A DNA stretch of 64,000 nucleotides from Pseudonocardia xinjiangensis (lineage in GTDB: Bacteria; Actinomycetota; Actinomycetes; Mycobacteriales; Pseudonocardiaceae): the NCBI RefSeq assembly GCF_012911925.1, contig NZ_JAAXKY010000009.1, positions 1-64,000 of the forward strand, written 5' to 3'. Shown piece after piece: positions 56,175-64,000 of the stretch. The notes under the pieces were generated by a model. The model did no database searches. It saw only the letters and a list, made by a program, of their open reading frames with translations, and had not been told where the DNA came from. Position 1 is the first letter of the stretch; the number at the start of each line of letters is the position of its first letter. The translations under genes were made by a program, and so were the position numbers.

Positions 56175-58109
56175 CTACCGTGCCGACGCCGGCGTGGAGG
56201 TCGAGCCGCCGAGGTGCTCGGCGAAGTGCCGCTCGACGGCGCGGTTGAGCCGCATCCGGTTCTCGGGATTGGCGAAGCCGTGGCCCTCGTCGTCGGCGAC
56301 GAGGTACTCGACCGGCACGCCGCGCTCGCGCAGGGAGGCGACGATGGTGTCGGACTGGGCCCGCACGACGCGGACGTCGTTGGCGCCCTGGGCGACCAGC
56401 AGCGGGGTGCGGATCCGGTCGACCAGTGTGATCGGCGAGCGGGCGAGCATGTCGGCCTCCTGCTCGGGGATCTCCGGGTCGCCGACGTAGCGGTACCAGT
56501 TGTTGACGAAGTAGGGACGGCTGAACGGGGGCAGGGTGCGCAGGAGGTGGGCGAGGTCGGACACACCGACGTAGTCGACCGCGGCGGCGAAGCGCCCGGG
56601 GGTGACGGTGACGCCGACGAGGGCGGCGTAGCCGCCGTAGGAGCCGCCGTAGATGCCGACGCGGTCGGGGTCGGCGTAGCCCTGGGCGACGGCCCAGTCG
56701 ACGGCGTCGAGCAGGTCGTCGTGCATGGCGCGGGCGAACTCGCCGATCGCGGCGGTGACGTGGCGGCGCCCGTAGCCGGTCGAGCCGCGGAAGTTGACCT
56801 GTAGCACGGCGTAGCCGCGGTTGGCCAGGAACTGCGCGTCCGGGCTGAAGCTCCAGGTGTCGTGGGACCAGGGTCCGCCGTGCACGAGCAGCACCAGCGG
56901 CAGGTTCTCGGGTGCGACGCCGACGGGCAGGGAGAGGTACGCGTGCAGCGGCAGCCCGTCGCGGGCCGGGAAGCCGACCGGCCGCATCGGGGCCAGGGTG
57001 GCGGGGTCGAGGTCGGGGTAGGCGCGGAACAGCTCGCGGCTCTCCCCGGTGGCGTGGTCGTAGAACCAGGTCACGGCCGGTTCCCGGTCGTGCACGTAGG
57101 TGGCGACCCAGCGTCGGCCCGCCTCGTCGGAGGACAGCGTGCCCAGCACGCCGTCGGAGAGCGTCGCGAGCCGGGCGTACACCTCGGCGAACTCGGGGTC
57201 GAGGACCTCGATGTGCGGGCGGTCGGCGACGAACCGGGCTGCCAGCACCTCGCCGTCGCGGCGGCCGGTGAACACGGTGGGCGGCAGCACCCCGGGCATC
57301 ATCATGCCGGAGATGTCGAGGTCGTGGCCCTCGACGGCGGCGACCACGGTCTCCGCCCCGGTCTCCCGGTCGATGCGCACCAGGCGCAGGTGGTCGCCGT
57401 CCTGGAAGGAGCCGACGAGCAGGCCCGTCCCGTCGGGGGTGACCAGCTGGGGCTGCACGCCCATCGGGTGCTCCGCGCCACCGACGCTGGTCAGCGGGCG
57501 GACGTCCCCGGTCTCGGTGTCGACGGCGGAGATCTCGACCGTGCCGTCGCCTGCCGGGCGGAACCGGAAGGCCGGCCGGCCGTCGCGGTCGAGCAGGACG
57601 GTGTCGGCCGGGTCGGTCTGCTCGAGGTGCAGCGTGGTCGCGCCGGTGGCGACGTCGACCCGGAAGGTGTCGAAGAACAGCGGCCGCCGGTTCATCCAGA
57701 CCAGCACCGTGCCGGGGTCCGACGGGAGCGACTCGACCCCGACCACCCGGGAGCCGGGGTCCATGGGGGTCAGGTCGACGGCAGGCTCGTCCGGGTGGTC
57801 GAGGTCGACGCGGTGCAGGTGCCAGTCCTCGTTGCCGTCGGTGTCCTGGAGGTAGAGCAGCCAGCGGGGGTCGTCGGTCCAGTGGTAGACGGTGATGCCG
57901 CGGCGGGTGTCGTGGGTGACGGGGACGGCGTCGGCGTGGGTCCGGTCGATGCCGCGGACCCAGATGTTGCGCCGCCCGCGGTGCGGGGCGAGGTAGGCGA
58001 TGCGGGTGCCGTCCGGGGAGATGGTCGGAACGGCGAACTGCGGGTCGGCGAAGAGCGCCTCGATGTCGATCAGGTCGGGCGTCTTCTCGTCGGTCGCTGC
58101 GACGGTCAC
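56175..58109 (-). CDS. S9-family serine peptidase (acylaminoacyl/dipeptidyl type)
   Basis: A 644-residue cytosolic peptidase with an N-terminal beta-propeller (repeated D-x-DG and T-P-DGT blades, e.g. VPTISPDGTRIAYLAPHRGR) and a C-terminal alpha/beta-hydrolase domain. The nucleophile is in GIYGGSYGGYAA, the acid in GANDVRV and the His in DEGHGF. GTG start with GGAGG five bases upstream. A 9-bp-stem hairpin lies immediately upstream of that site, and a MerR-type promoter nearly identical to the one at 58809-58841 lies 60-90 bp upstream. It probably degrades short peptides as part of a MerR-controlled response. Confidence 0.9.
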   Translation of the reverse strand: MTVAATDEKTPDLIDIEALFADPQFAVPTISPDGTRIAYLAPHRGRRNIWVRGIDRTHADAVPVTHDTRRGITVYHWTDDPRWLLYLQDTDGNEDWHLHRVDLDHPDEPAVDLTPMDPGSRVVGVESLPSDPGTVLVWMNRRPLFFDTFRVDVATGATTLHLEQTDPADTVLLDRDGRPAFRFRPAGDGTVEISAVDTETGDVRPLTSVGGAEHPMGVQPQLVTPDGTGLLVGSFQDGDHLRLVRIDRETGAETVVAAVEGHDLDISGMMMPGVLPPTVFTGRRDGEVLAARFVADRPHIEVLDPEFAEVYARLATLSDGVLGTLSSDEAGRRWVATYVHDREPAVTWFYDHATGESRELFRAYPDLDPATLAPMRPVGFPARDGLPLHAYLSLPVGVAPENLPLVLLVHGGPWSHDTWSFSPDAQFLANRGYAVLQVNFRGSTGYGRRHVTAAIGEFARAMHDDLLDAVDWAVAQGYADPDRVGIYGGSYGGYAALVGVTVTPGRFAAAVDYVGVSDLAHLLRTLPPFSRPYFVNNWYRYVGDPEIPEQEADMLARSPITLVDRIRTPLLVAQGANDVRVVRAQSDTIVASLRERGVPVEYLVADDEGHGFANPENRMRLNRAVERHFAEHLGGSTSTPASAR

Positions 58110-58124
58110 GAATCCTCCGATGAG

Positions 58125-58145
58125 TGGTGGGGCGGTGCCCCACCA
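58125..58145 (-). promoter_or_regulatory. Hairpin upstream of S9 peptidase ribosome-binding site
   Basis: TGGTGGGGC pairs perfectly with GCCCCACCA around a three-base loop; it ends about seven bases before GGAGG. It may terminate ridA transcription or influence translation of the peptidase. Confidence 0.5.
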
Positions 58146-58166
58146 GGCAGGTGGCGCTGAGCGACC

Positions 58167-58197
58167 AGGCAACACCGTGCCGTTGCGGCATGGTCAA
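58167..58197 (-). promoter_or_regulatory. MerR-type promoter of S9 peptidase
   Basis: On the minus strand TTGACC (58197-58192) and TTGCCT (58172-58167) are separated by 19 bp containing ATGCCGC-AA-CGGCA. A 19-bp spacer is characteristic of MerR-activated promoters. The whole element aligns with the promoter at 58809-58841 at about 26 of 33 positions. Confidence 0.65.
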
Positions 58198-58246
58198 CAC
58201 ACCGAGCAGATCCGCAGCCGTGCCGGCGGTCTCACCCGCGGCCGGG

Positions 58247-58678
58247 TCAGACCCGGGCGACGAGTTTGATCTCGACGAGGAGCTCCCGGAACGCCAGGCG
58301 CGGGATCCCGATCATCGTGCTGGCGACCTGCGGGTCCGGTCGGCCGTAGGCCTCCTTGCGCACCGGTCCGGCGGCGGCGTCCGCGGCCTCGATGTCGACG
58401 ACGTAGAGGACCTCGTCGACGACGTCCTCCAGCGAGGCGCCGAAGCGGGCGAGCAACCGGGCCGCGTTGGCGTAGCACTGACGCATCTGGGCGGCGGTGT
58501 TACCGGTGTCGGTGACCCGCCCGTCGGCGTCCGTGGGAGCCGGTGCGACGAGGTCGGACCCGTCGTGGGCGACCTGACCGGAGATGTAGATGGTGTCCCG
58601 GTGCTGGACCGCCTGGACGTAGCCGTATTTCGTCTCCCACGGCACACCGTGGGACTCCGTCTTCCTCGTCGTACTCAT
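58247..58678 (-). CDS. RidA-family (YjgF/YER057c/UK114) protein
   Basis: A 143-residue RidA-like protein. YVQAVQHRDTIYISGQVAHD and the C-terminal LAFRELLVEIKLVARV resemble imine/enamine deaminases that hydrolyse 2-aminoacrylate and related intermediates, although the classic RidA Arg cannot be placed with certainty. ATG start. It lies upstream of the S9 peptidase in the same direction but 137 bp away with a separate promoter in between, and divergent from the MerR regulator. Confidence 0.85.
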   Translation of the reverse strand: MSTTRKTESHGVPWETKYGYVQAVQHRDTIYISGQVAHDGSDLVAPAPTDADGRVTDTGNTAAQMRQCYANAARLLARFGASLEDVVDEVLYVVDIEAADAAAGPVRKEAYGRPDPQVASTMIGIPRLAFRELLVEIKLVARV

Positions 58679-58808
58679 GAGCGTTGATTGTCGGCGAGCA
58701 CCCGTCGGGTCAGTGTGCGGACAGATGCCGGATCGGTCGCCGCGGGTTGACGGACCCTCGAATCCGCGGCGGCTTTCCTCCGCCGCGGGCGTCGGTCATC
58801 GCCGAACC

Positions 58809-58841
58809 TTGATCATGCCGCTGCGGCAGGGTGTGGGATGG
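58809..58841 (+). promoter_or_regulatory. MerR-type autoregulatory promoter
   Basis: TTGATC (58809-58814) and TGGGAT (58834-58839) are 19 bp apart with the dyad TGCCGCTGCGGCA (58816-58828) centred between. The predicted start of transcription coincides with the merR ATG at 58846, and no ribosome-binding site is visible, so the message is probably leaderless. Confidence 0.65.
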
Positions 58842-58845
58842 CCGC

Positions 58846-59571
58846 ATGGCCTGGAGCACCCGTGAGCTCGCCGAACTGGCCGGTACCAGCCTGCGGGCGG
58901 TCCGGCACTACCACGAGGTCGGGCTGATCCCCGAGCCCGAGCGCCGCTCCAACGGCTACAAGCAGTACGGCGTCAGCCACCTCGTGCGACTGCTGCGGAT
59001 CAAGCGGCTGGTCGATCTCGGGTTCTCGCTGTCGCAGATCGCCGCCATGGGCGACGACGACCACCACCCGGCGGAGGCGTTGCGCGCCCTCGACGCCGAG
59101 CTGGCCGCGACCGTCGAGCGGCTGCAGCGGGCGCGCGTCGAGCTCGGGCTGATCCTGCGCCACCACGCCCCGGCCGACCTGCCACCCGACATCGCCCCGG
59201 CGGCCGGTGGAGCGAGGCTGTCGGAGGCCGACCGGTCGCTGGTGTTGGTCATGACCCGGGTGATGGGGCCCAAGCACGTCGGTGCCTACGCCGAGATGCT
59301 GCGCACCGTGGCGGCCGACCCGACCGACGGGGAGTTCGACTCCCTGCCCGCCGACGCCGACGACGAGGTGCGCCAGGACCTGGCCGAACGCATGCTCCCG
59401 CACATCCGCCGGATCCGGGCCGAACACCCGGACCTGATGGCGCCCGACACCGAGGCCCCGCGCGGCGCGCGGTTCGTCGCCGAGACGGCAGCCGCCGCCA
59501 TGCAGGAGCTCTACAACCCGGCTCAGCTGGATGTCATCCGACGGGTCGGCGCACTCCTGAAGGACCCGTGA
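58846..59571 (+). CDS. MerR-family regulator with long ligand/effector domain
   Basis: A 241-residue regulator. STRELAELAGTSLRAVRHYH then VGLIPEPERRSNGYKQYG and LLRIKRLVDLGFSLSQIAAM form the MerR winged helix and dimerisation coil. The C-terminal 120 residues are helical and acidic, like the TipAS/drug-sensing class, without the Cys residues of metal-binding MerRs. ATG 58846 chosen because an upstream GTG would disrupt the promoter. It probably activates both itself and the S9 peptidase. Confidence 0.87.
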   Translation: MAWSTRELAELAGTSLRAVRHYHEVGLIPEPERRSNGYKQYGVSHLVRLLRIKRLVDLGFSLSQIAAMGDDDHHPAEALRALDAELAATVERLQRARVELGLILRHHAPADLPPDIAPAAGGARLSEADRSLVLVMTRVMGPKHVGAYAEMLRTVAADPTDGEFDSLPADADDEVRQDLAERMLPHIRRIRAEHPDLMAPDTEAPRGARFVAETAAAAMQELYNPAQLDVIRRVGALLKDP

Positions 59572-59653
59572 ACCGACGCCCGTCGCCGCAGCGCCGAATC
59601 CCGTGACGTACCGGACGAGCGCGACGGTCGGAGGATCGGGAACACCGCGATCG

Positions 59654-59668
59654 TCTACGCGGCGTAGA
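59654..59668. promoter_or_regulatory. Inverted repeat TCTACGC-G-GCGTAGA
   Basis: A perfect 7-1-7 palindrome in the 285-bp gap between merR and the small membrane protein. It looks like an operator, but no candidate regulator is adjacent other than MerR, whose dyad is different. Confidence 0.35.
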
Positions 59669-59856
59669 AAGGTCTGTGGGCGGTCGGTGCATCTGGCCGC
59701 CTGGTCGGACACATCGGATCTCGGAGACTCAGTGGTCATGTTCACGCCGATCGGCACGTCCCGGCAGGTGGAGCTCGTCGTCACAACCGGACGTGGCGAA
59801 CGCCGCACGCAGGAGTCCGGCGGTTCGTCGCGCCGTCGCTCGATCTTCTGGGGGCT

Positions 59857-60213
59857 ATGACAGTGCTCGCGCCCCACTTCGCTGCGGCCGCGGACCGTGT
59901 CGCCACGACCGCAGCGCCAGTGACGTCCGGGATCACCGTGACGGAGGCCATCGCCATCTTCGTCGGGATTCCGGCCCTACTGGTCCTGATCATCACCGCG
60001 GCCGTCTACGCCTCCACCGGCGGGAGCCGGCGGCGCCACGCCGCGTGGAAGCGCCGGCCCGTCGACCACATCGGCGGTGCGCGCCCGTCCGCGGATCCGG
60101 GGACGGCAGGATCCGTGCCGGCCCAGCCGTCTCCGGACAGACAGCCCGATGCAGCGGGCCCAGCCGGCGCCGAGGCGGCATCGCCCCGGCCGGCCGAAGA
60201 GGGGTCCGCGTGA
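59857..60213 (+). CDS. Small single-span membrane protein (possibly CtaJ-like)
   Basis: A 118-residue protein with an N-terminal outside segment, one membrane span (TEAIAIFVGIPALLVLIITA) and a cytoplasmic tail that is first basic (GGSRRRHAAWKRRP) and then Pro/Ala/Asp-rich. The span and the basic segment after it are reminiscent of small membrane proteins annotated as CtaJ, a cytochrome aa3 oxidase subunit in actinobacteria, but the match is from memory and weak. No oxidase genes are nearby. Confidence 0.45.
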   Translation: MTVLAPHFAAAADRVATTAAPVTSGITVTEAIAIFVGIPALLVLIITAAVYASTGGSRRRHAAWKRRPVDHIGGARPSADPGTAGSVPAQPSPDRQPDAAGPAGAEAASPRPAEEGSA

Positions 60214-61070
60214 GCGTGGCGCCCGTACGGGGTGCAGCACCGACCGGGGACGCGGCCTCGGGTCGCTGACCCACCACACCCGAACTGCCGCGTCCTCAGC
60301 GCCATAGGCCGAGGGCGCGCCGGAGATCGAGACCGTCGGCACGAGATGCGGAAGCCGGCGCAGCCGTTTTGCGGTATCCTTCTGCCTCTTCTCGTACCGA
60401 CCGGCGATCAACCGGTCGCGCTGATACGGGGAATCTGCGCCTTTTCTCAAGACCGAGCAAAACTCCCGCTGCCGGCATTACCTCGACACAACGTCTCCGT
60501 GCGCGGGCGTGGGTTTCGATTGGTGGACGCCGCCTCGCGGTGGCGCATGACCCCGGCCGGGCCGCGTATTCCCGCAAGGGTGGAAAGTCACTGTGCCCTC
60601 CCGATCGACCGCGCTGATCGGTGGCTTGCCGGGCCATACCCGTACGTAAACCGGTGCGCCATGGTTCAGGTTCCAGCCCTTCGGTACTTGTGATCTGAAA
60701 GCATCGGACTTCGCTTGACAGCGTCGCGATGACCGTGGCTACTCTGGAGTCACCACCGGTTGCACCCCGTGCGGCGGCAGCACCGCCCTTTGCACGTCAC
60801 CGGGTCTCCGGGCGTCCCGCAGCGTGGCCCGACGCGAGGAACAAGACCAGCCATGCCCTTCGTTCGACGATCTACCCGGGTCGGTTTCCCGGCTCCGTCA
60901 TAGAACCTGCCCAGCGATTGGCCGAAGCTCCATCCAGGCCGGCCACAGTCCCAGGTCCCCGCAGTCGCGGACGACACCGCGGGTCCTTCTCAGGGATTCG
61001 ACGCGCGCTGCCGGCAGGCGTCGCCGAAACGCATCGGCATGGCTAACCCTGGAATGAAGGAGTCGAACTC
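60214..61070. other. Intergenic region, ~860 bp
   Basis: No recognisable gene. A 105-codon reading frame at 60729-61046 has an unconvincing, Arg/Pro-rich product without family resemblance; I left it out. The region from 60350 to 60720 is distinctly less GC-rich than its surroundings. A sigma70-like -35 (TTGACA) lies at 60715. Confidence 0.5.
60715..60745 (+). promoter_or_regulatory. Possible sigma70-type promoter
   Basis: TTGACA at 60715-60720 followed after 19 bp by TACTCT. If real it would give the Pls-like gene a leader of about 320 bases. The spacer is long for a typical promoter. Confidence 0.3.
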
Positions 61071-63590
61071 GTGGGGGAACTTGCCGAGGCTTCCGATCCG
61101 CATGCAGCTGAAGCCTCACGCATGCCCGCCGGGCGCATCAGCCCGACAGCCAGCATCAAGCAGAAGCTCGGCGACGTGCTGGCGGAGATCATGCACACCG
61201 ATCGAGTGTCCGCAGACAGTAACTTCTTCGACGACCTGGGCGCCGACTCGCTGCTGATGGCCCAGTTCTGCGCACGGATCAGGAAGCGAGCCGACCTGCC
61301 GGCCGTGTCGATGAAGGACGTCTACCGGCATCCGACCATCAGGAGCCTGGCAACAGCGCTCGCGGAACCCGCGTCCGCCCCCGCGGAGTCGCCGGTTGCG
61401 GCGTCGCCCGAGGTGACGGCGCCGGCGAGCAGGGTGGAGTACATCGTCTGCGGAACGCTGCAGTTCCTGATCTACCTCGGCTACTCGTTCCTCGTCGCGA
61501 TCGTTCTCGAGGAGGGCTACGACTGGGTCTCCGCCGCCCCCGGCGTGGCCGACATCTACCTGCGGTCGGTCCTGTTCGGTGCGCCGACCTTCCTCGGCCT
61601 GTGCATTCTTCCCATCGTGGCGAAGTGGGTGCTCGTCGGGAGGTGGAAGCCCCGGCAGATCCGCATCTGGAGCCTGACCTACGTCCGCTTCTGGACCGTG
61701 CGGATGCTCGTCCGCGCGAGCCCGATGATCCTCTTCGTCGGCTCGCCGCTCTACGTGCTCTACCTGAGAGCGCTCGGCGCGCACATCGGGCGGGGGGTCG
61801 CGATCCTCTCCCGGGACGTGCCGGTCTGCGCCGACCTGCTCACCGTCGGCGACGGCACCGTGATCCGCAAGGACTCGTACTTCACGTGCTACCGCGCCCA
61901 CGCCGGCCTCATCCAGACCGGTCCGGTCACCCTCGGCAAGAACGCCTACGTCGGCGAGTCCACGGTGATCGACATCGGGACGGCGATGGGCGACGGGACG
62001 CAGCTCGGCCATTCCTCCTCCCTGCACAGCGGGCAGTCCGTGCCGGACGGCGAACGCTGGCACGGGTCTCCCGCTCGGCGCACCACAGCGAACTACCAGA
62101 CGATCGAGCAGCAGGCCGGCGCCGGCGCGCTGCGGAAGGCCGTCTCCGCGATCCTGCAACTGCTGGGACTGCTGCTCGTGGTGCTGCCGGTGCTGATCGG
62201 CGGCGCCGCGTTCCTGCTCCTCGCCATCCCACGGGTGGCCACCCTGCTCGGAGCAGGTGCACTGGACCTGGTCGACTGGAAGTTCTACGTCTACGCCCTG
62301 GCCGCGTCCTTCGTCATCTTCTTCGGCCTGGTTCTCGTGGGCTTCCTGGTCGTGACCACCGTCCCGCGCCTGCTCGGCCTCGCCATCACGCCGGACAAGG
62401 TCTATTCGCTGTACGGCTTCCACGCCGCGCTGCACCGGGCGATCACGCTGATGACGAACCTGCGCTTCTTCACCTACCTGTTCGGCGACAGCTCCTACAT
62501 CGTCAACTACCTGAACTGGCTCGGGGGCAAGGTGTCCCGGGCCGAGCAGACCGGGTCCAACTTCGGCCTGGAGGTGAAGCACGAGACCCCGTTCATGACC
62601 ACGGTCGGCGCCGGAACGATGGTGGCCGACGGACTGTCGATCATCAACGCCGACTACTCGAACACGTCCTTCCGGGTCTCCCGGGCGAGGATCGGTGCCC
62701 ACGTCTTCCTCGGCAACAACGTCGCCTTTCCCGCCCGGAACCGCCTGGGCGACAACACCCTGGTGGCCTCGAAGGCCATGGTGCCCATCGACGGACCCGT
62801 CCGGGAGAACGTCGGGCTGCTGGGGTCGCCCAGCTTCGAGATCCCGCGGACGGTCCACCGCGACAGCAAGTTCGACCACCTGCGCAGCGGGGACGAGCTG
62901 CGTCGCCGCCTCTCGGTCAAGAACAGGCACAACCTCCGGAGCATGGGGATGTACCTGCTCGTGCGGTGGGTCTACTTCTTCGGTGCCGTCGTACTGTTCC
63001 TGGCCGCCGACGAGCTCTACGGCCGGTGGGGTGCCTGGGTGAACGTGCCGGCCGACGTCCTCCTCCTGTCGAGCGTGCTGTACTTCGTACTGATCGAGCG
63101 TGCGATCACCGGGTTCCGCACTCTGCAGCCCCGGTACTGCTCGATCTACGACCCGTACTTCTGGTGGCACGAGCGGTTCTGGAAGGTGCCCGCGATGGGC
63201 TACCTCCTCCGGGTTTTCGACGGCACCCCGTTCAAGAGCATGATCTGGCGGCTGCTGGGCACGCGGGTCGGGAAGCGGCTGTTCGACGACGGTTGCGCAC
63301 TGCCGGAGAGGTCGCTCGTGACGATCGGCGACGACGTCACCCTCAACGTGCATTCGAAGATCCAGTGCCACTCCCAGGAGGACGGCGCCTTCAAGTCCGA
63401 CCGCATCATGATCGGGTCCGGGTGCACCCTGGGCGTCGGCGCGTTCGTCATGTACGGCGCGACGCTGGGTGACGGCGCGGAGCTCGAGCCCGACTCGTAC
63501 CTGATGAAGGGCGAGGACGTTCCCCCGCACGCTCGGTGGGGCGGGAACCCGGCAACGGACTTCCGGGCGGAGAACGAGCGGGCGGCCTGA
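61071..63590 (+). CDS. Carrier-protein plus Pls/PosA C-terminal-type membrane acyltransferase, without adenylation domain
   Basis: An 839-residue protein. Residues 25-100 are a peptidyl-carrier domain with FFDDLGADSLLMAQF (the phosphopantetheine Ser in DSL). About six membrane segments follow, interleaved with hexapeptide-repeat (left-handed beta-helix) blocks such as VGDGTVIRKDSYFTCYRAHA, GAGTMVADGLSIINADYSNT and IGSGCTLGVGAFVMYGATLG. This is the C-terminal architecture of epsilon-poly-lysine synthetase and related Pls/PosA NRPS termini (TIGR02353-like), but the adenylation domain is missing and no adenylation gene is in the window. It may load from a trans-acting A-domain. GTG 61071 is preceded by GAAGGAG. 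Confidence 0.82.
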   Translation: MGELAEASDPHAAEASRMPAGRISPTASIKQKLGDVLAEIMHTDRVSADSNFFDDLGADSLLMAQFCARIRKRADLPAVSMKDVYRHPTIRSLATALAEPASAPAESPVAASPEVTAPASRVEYIVCGTLQFLIYLGYSFLVAIVLEEGYDWVSAAPGVADIYLRSVLFGAPTFLGLCILPIVAKWVLVGRWKPRQIRIWSLTYVRFWTVRMLVRASPMILFVGSPLYVLYLRALGAHIGRGVAILSRDVPVCADLLTVGDGTVIRKDSYFTCYRAHAGLIQTGPVTLGKNAYVGESTVIDIGTAMGDGTQLGHSSSLHSGQSVPDGERWHGSPARRTTANYQTIEQQAGAGALRKAVSAILQLLGLLLVVLPVLIGGAAFLLLAIPRVATLLGAGALDLVDWKFYVYALAASFVIFFGLVLVGFLVVTTVPRLLGLAITPDKVYSLYGFHAALHRAITLMTNLRFFTYLFGDSSYIVNYLNWLGGKVSRAEQTGSNFGLEVKHETPFMTTVGAGTMVADGLSIINADYSNTSFRVSRARIGAHVFLGNNVAFPARNRLGDNTLVASKAMVPIDGPVRENVGLLGSPSFEIPRTVHRDSKFDHLRSGDELRRRLSVKNRHNLRSMGMYLLVRWVYFFGAVVLFLAADELYGRWGAWVNVPADVLLLSSVLYFVLIERAITGFRTLQPRYCSIYDPYFWWHERFWKVPAMGYLLRVFDGTPFKSMIWRLLGTRVGKRLFDDGCALPERSLVTIGDDVTLNVHSKIQCHSQEDGAFKSDRIMIGSGCTLGVGAFVMYGATLGDGAELEPDSYLMKGEDVPPHARWGGNPATDFRAENERAA

Positions 63591-63623
63591 CGACCGCGAC
63601 CCTGGCCAACATCGTGGACCGGG

Positions 63624-63653
63624 CATTCCAGACCATTCCGGAGTCTGGGATGT
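63624..63653 (+). terminator. Possible terminator hairpin
   Basis: ATTCCAGA and TCTGGGAT pair with one G-U pair across a loop, about 35 bp downstream of the Pls-like gene. No long T-run follows, so the call is tentative. Confidence 0.35.
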
Positions 63654-63794
63654 CCGGTCTCGCATCAGTTCAGTAGAAAAATGCTGGGATCGAGGGCGAC
63701 GATGTAAGAAGCAAAGCGCGTATGATTCGGTCGAAGGCGGCGCTCCCGATGGGCATTGCCAGGCGATCCATGGCCAACGATGAGGGGAACGCGC

Positions 63795-64000
63795 ATGCGC
63801 AGGAGCAGAGTCGTACTGGCGGGGATTCTTTCTCTGGCGGCTGTCCTCCTGATCCCCGCGACAGCTTCCGCCGAGACCGCGCGTCAGCCGGGCCTGAGCA
63901 CCACGCAGAAGGCGGCCCTGCTGACCGATTTCGGAACAGCGCTCAGGAATATCGACCCCGGAGCCATGGCTGCGGTGGTGACACCGAACGTGGTCTGGAA
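63795..64000 (+). CDS. Secreted protein, N-terminus only (truncated by window end)
   Basis: ATG 63795 follows AGGGG at suitable spacing. The product opens with MRRSRVVLAGILSLAAVLLI, a signal peptide ending ATASA. The mature part begins ETARQPGLSTTQKAALLTDF and continues out of the window. No family can be assigned from the visible 68 codons. Confidence 0.7.
   Translation, partial: MRRSRVVLAGILSLAAVLLIPATASAETARQPGLSTTQKAALLTDFGTALRNIDPGAMAAVVTPNVVW

Noticed and set aside
60729-61046. 105-codon frame before the Pls-like gene
   Set aside because: No family resemblance, an Arg/Pro/His-rich product and no convincing ribosome-binding site.

Overview
The window is uniformly very high in G+C, uses GTG starts freely, and packs its genes into ATGA/GTGA-overlapping operons. 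Together with the gene families present (a resuscitation-promoting-factor protein, Pls-type synthetase termini, a PASTA protein, Zur- and IdeR-like sites), this points to a filamentous actinobacterium, most likely in or near Pseudonocardiaceae (Pseudonocardia-like). That assignment is an inference; no rRNA or housekeeping gene is present to confirm it. No tRNA, rRNA, CRISPR array or intact insertion sequence was seen.

Layout. (1) 2-16477: the 3' 16.5 kb of one giant gene that continues off the left edge. It has low-complexity Pro/Ala/Thr-rich N-terminal parts, long beta-rich regions, two intact and one decayed copy of an HExxH metalloprotease module, OmpA-like repeats, a lonely-Cys-type region, a papain-fold (Tox-PL-like) Cys-His-Asp module lying between two ~140-bp direct repeats, and a C-terminal protein-glutaminase-like domain. 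(2) 16504-17973: a frameshifted ruvA remnant, a Rieske oxygenase and a strong terminator. (3) 18000-28800: a sugar-acid catabolic island with a secreted beta-helix protein, a FadR-type regulator, a sugar ABC importer, and an enolase-superfamily dehydratase, COG3618 lactonase, Zn-alcohol dehydrogenase, KduD-like dehydrogenase and mutarotase. TACGTA-centred palindromes mark both promoter regions. (4) 28837-32312: a MarR/quinone-oxidoreductase pair with three operators, a PASTA protein, and a heme oxygenase with its TetR regulator. (5) 32650-38472: a double-HAMP membrane protein, PgsB and PgsC (poly-gamma-glutamate type, no PgsA), an NlpC/P60 protein and an unknown exported protein, then a truncated serine hydrolase between short direct repeats. 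(6) 38501-42836: an SDR/membrane protein/TetR unit, then an esterase and an AraC regulator. (7) 42905-49906: an unusual divergent metal locus around a Fur/Zur-type box: an exporter preceded by a 33-codon ORF, facing methyltransferase, PLP enzyme, DUF364 protein and a complete FecCD-type importer. (8) 50461-50808: an Rpf protein with a long, apparently structured leader. (9) 51595-56159: a YtfQRT-YjfF-type sugar importer. (10) 56175-59571: an S9 peptidase, a RidA protein and a MerR regulator whose two promoters are near copies. (11) 59857-64000: a small membrane protein, a stand-alone carrier-protein/Pls-C protein and the start of a secreted protein.

The best candidate for an undescribed system is region 7. 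It couples small-molecule biosynthesis enzymes, an exporter and an importer under a zinc-type box, so it reads as a complete metallophore cycle with an enzyme set I do not recognise. The segmented toxin-like architecture of the giant protein, the Rpf leader RNA, and the pgsBC operon without pgsA are the next most interesting items.
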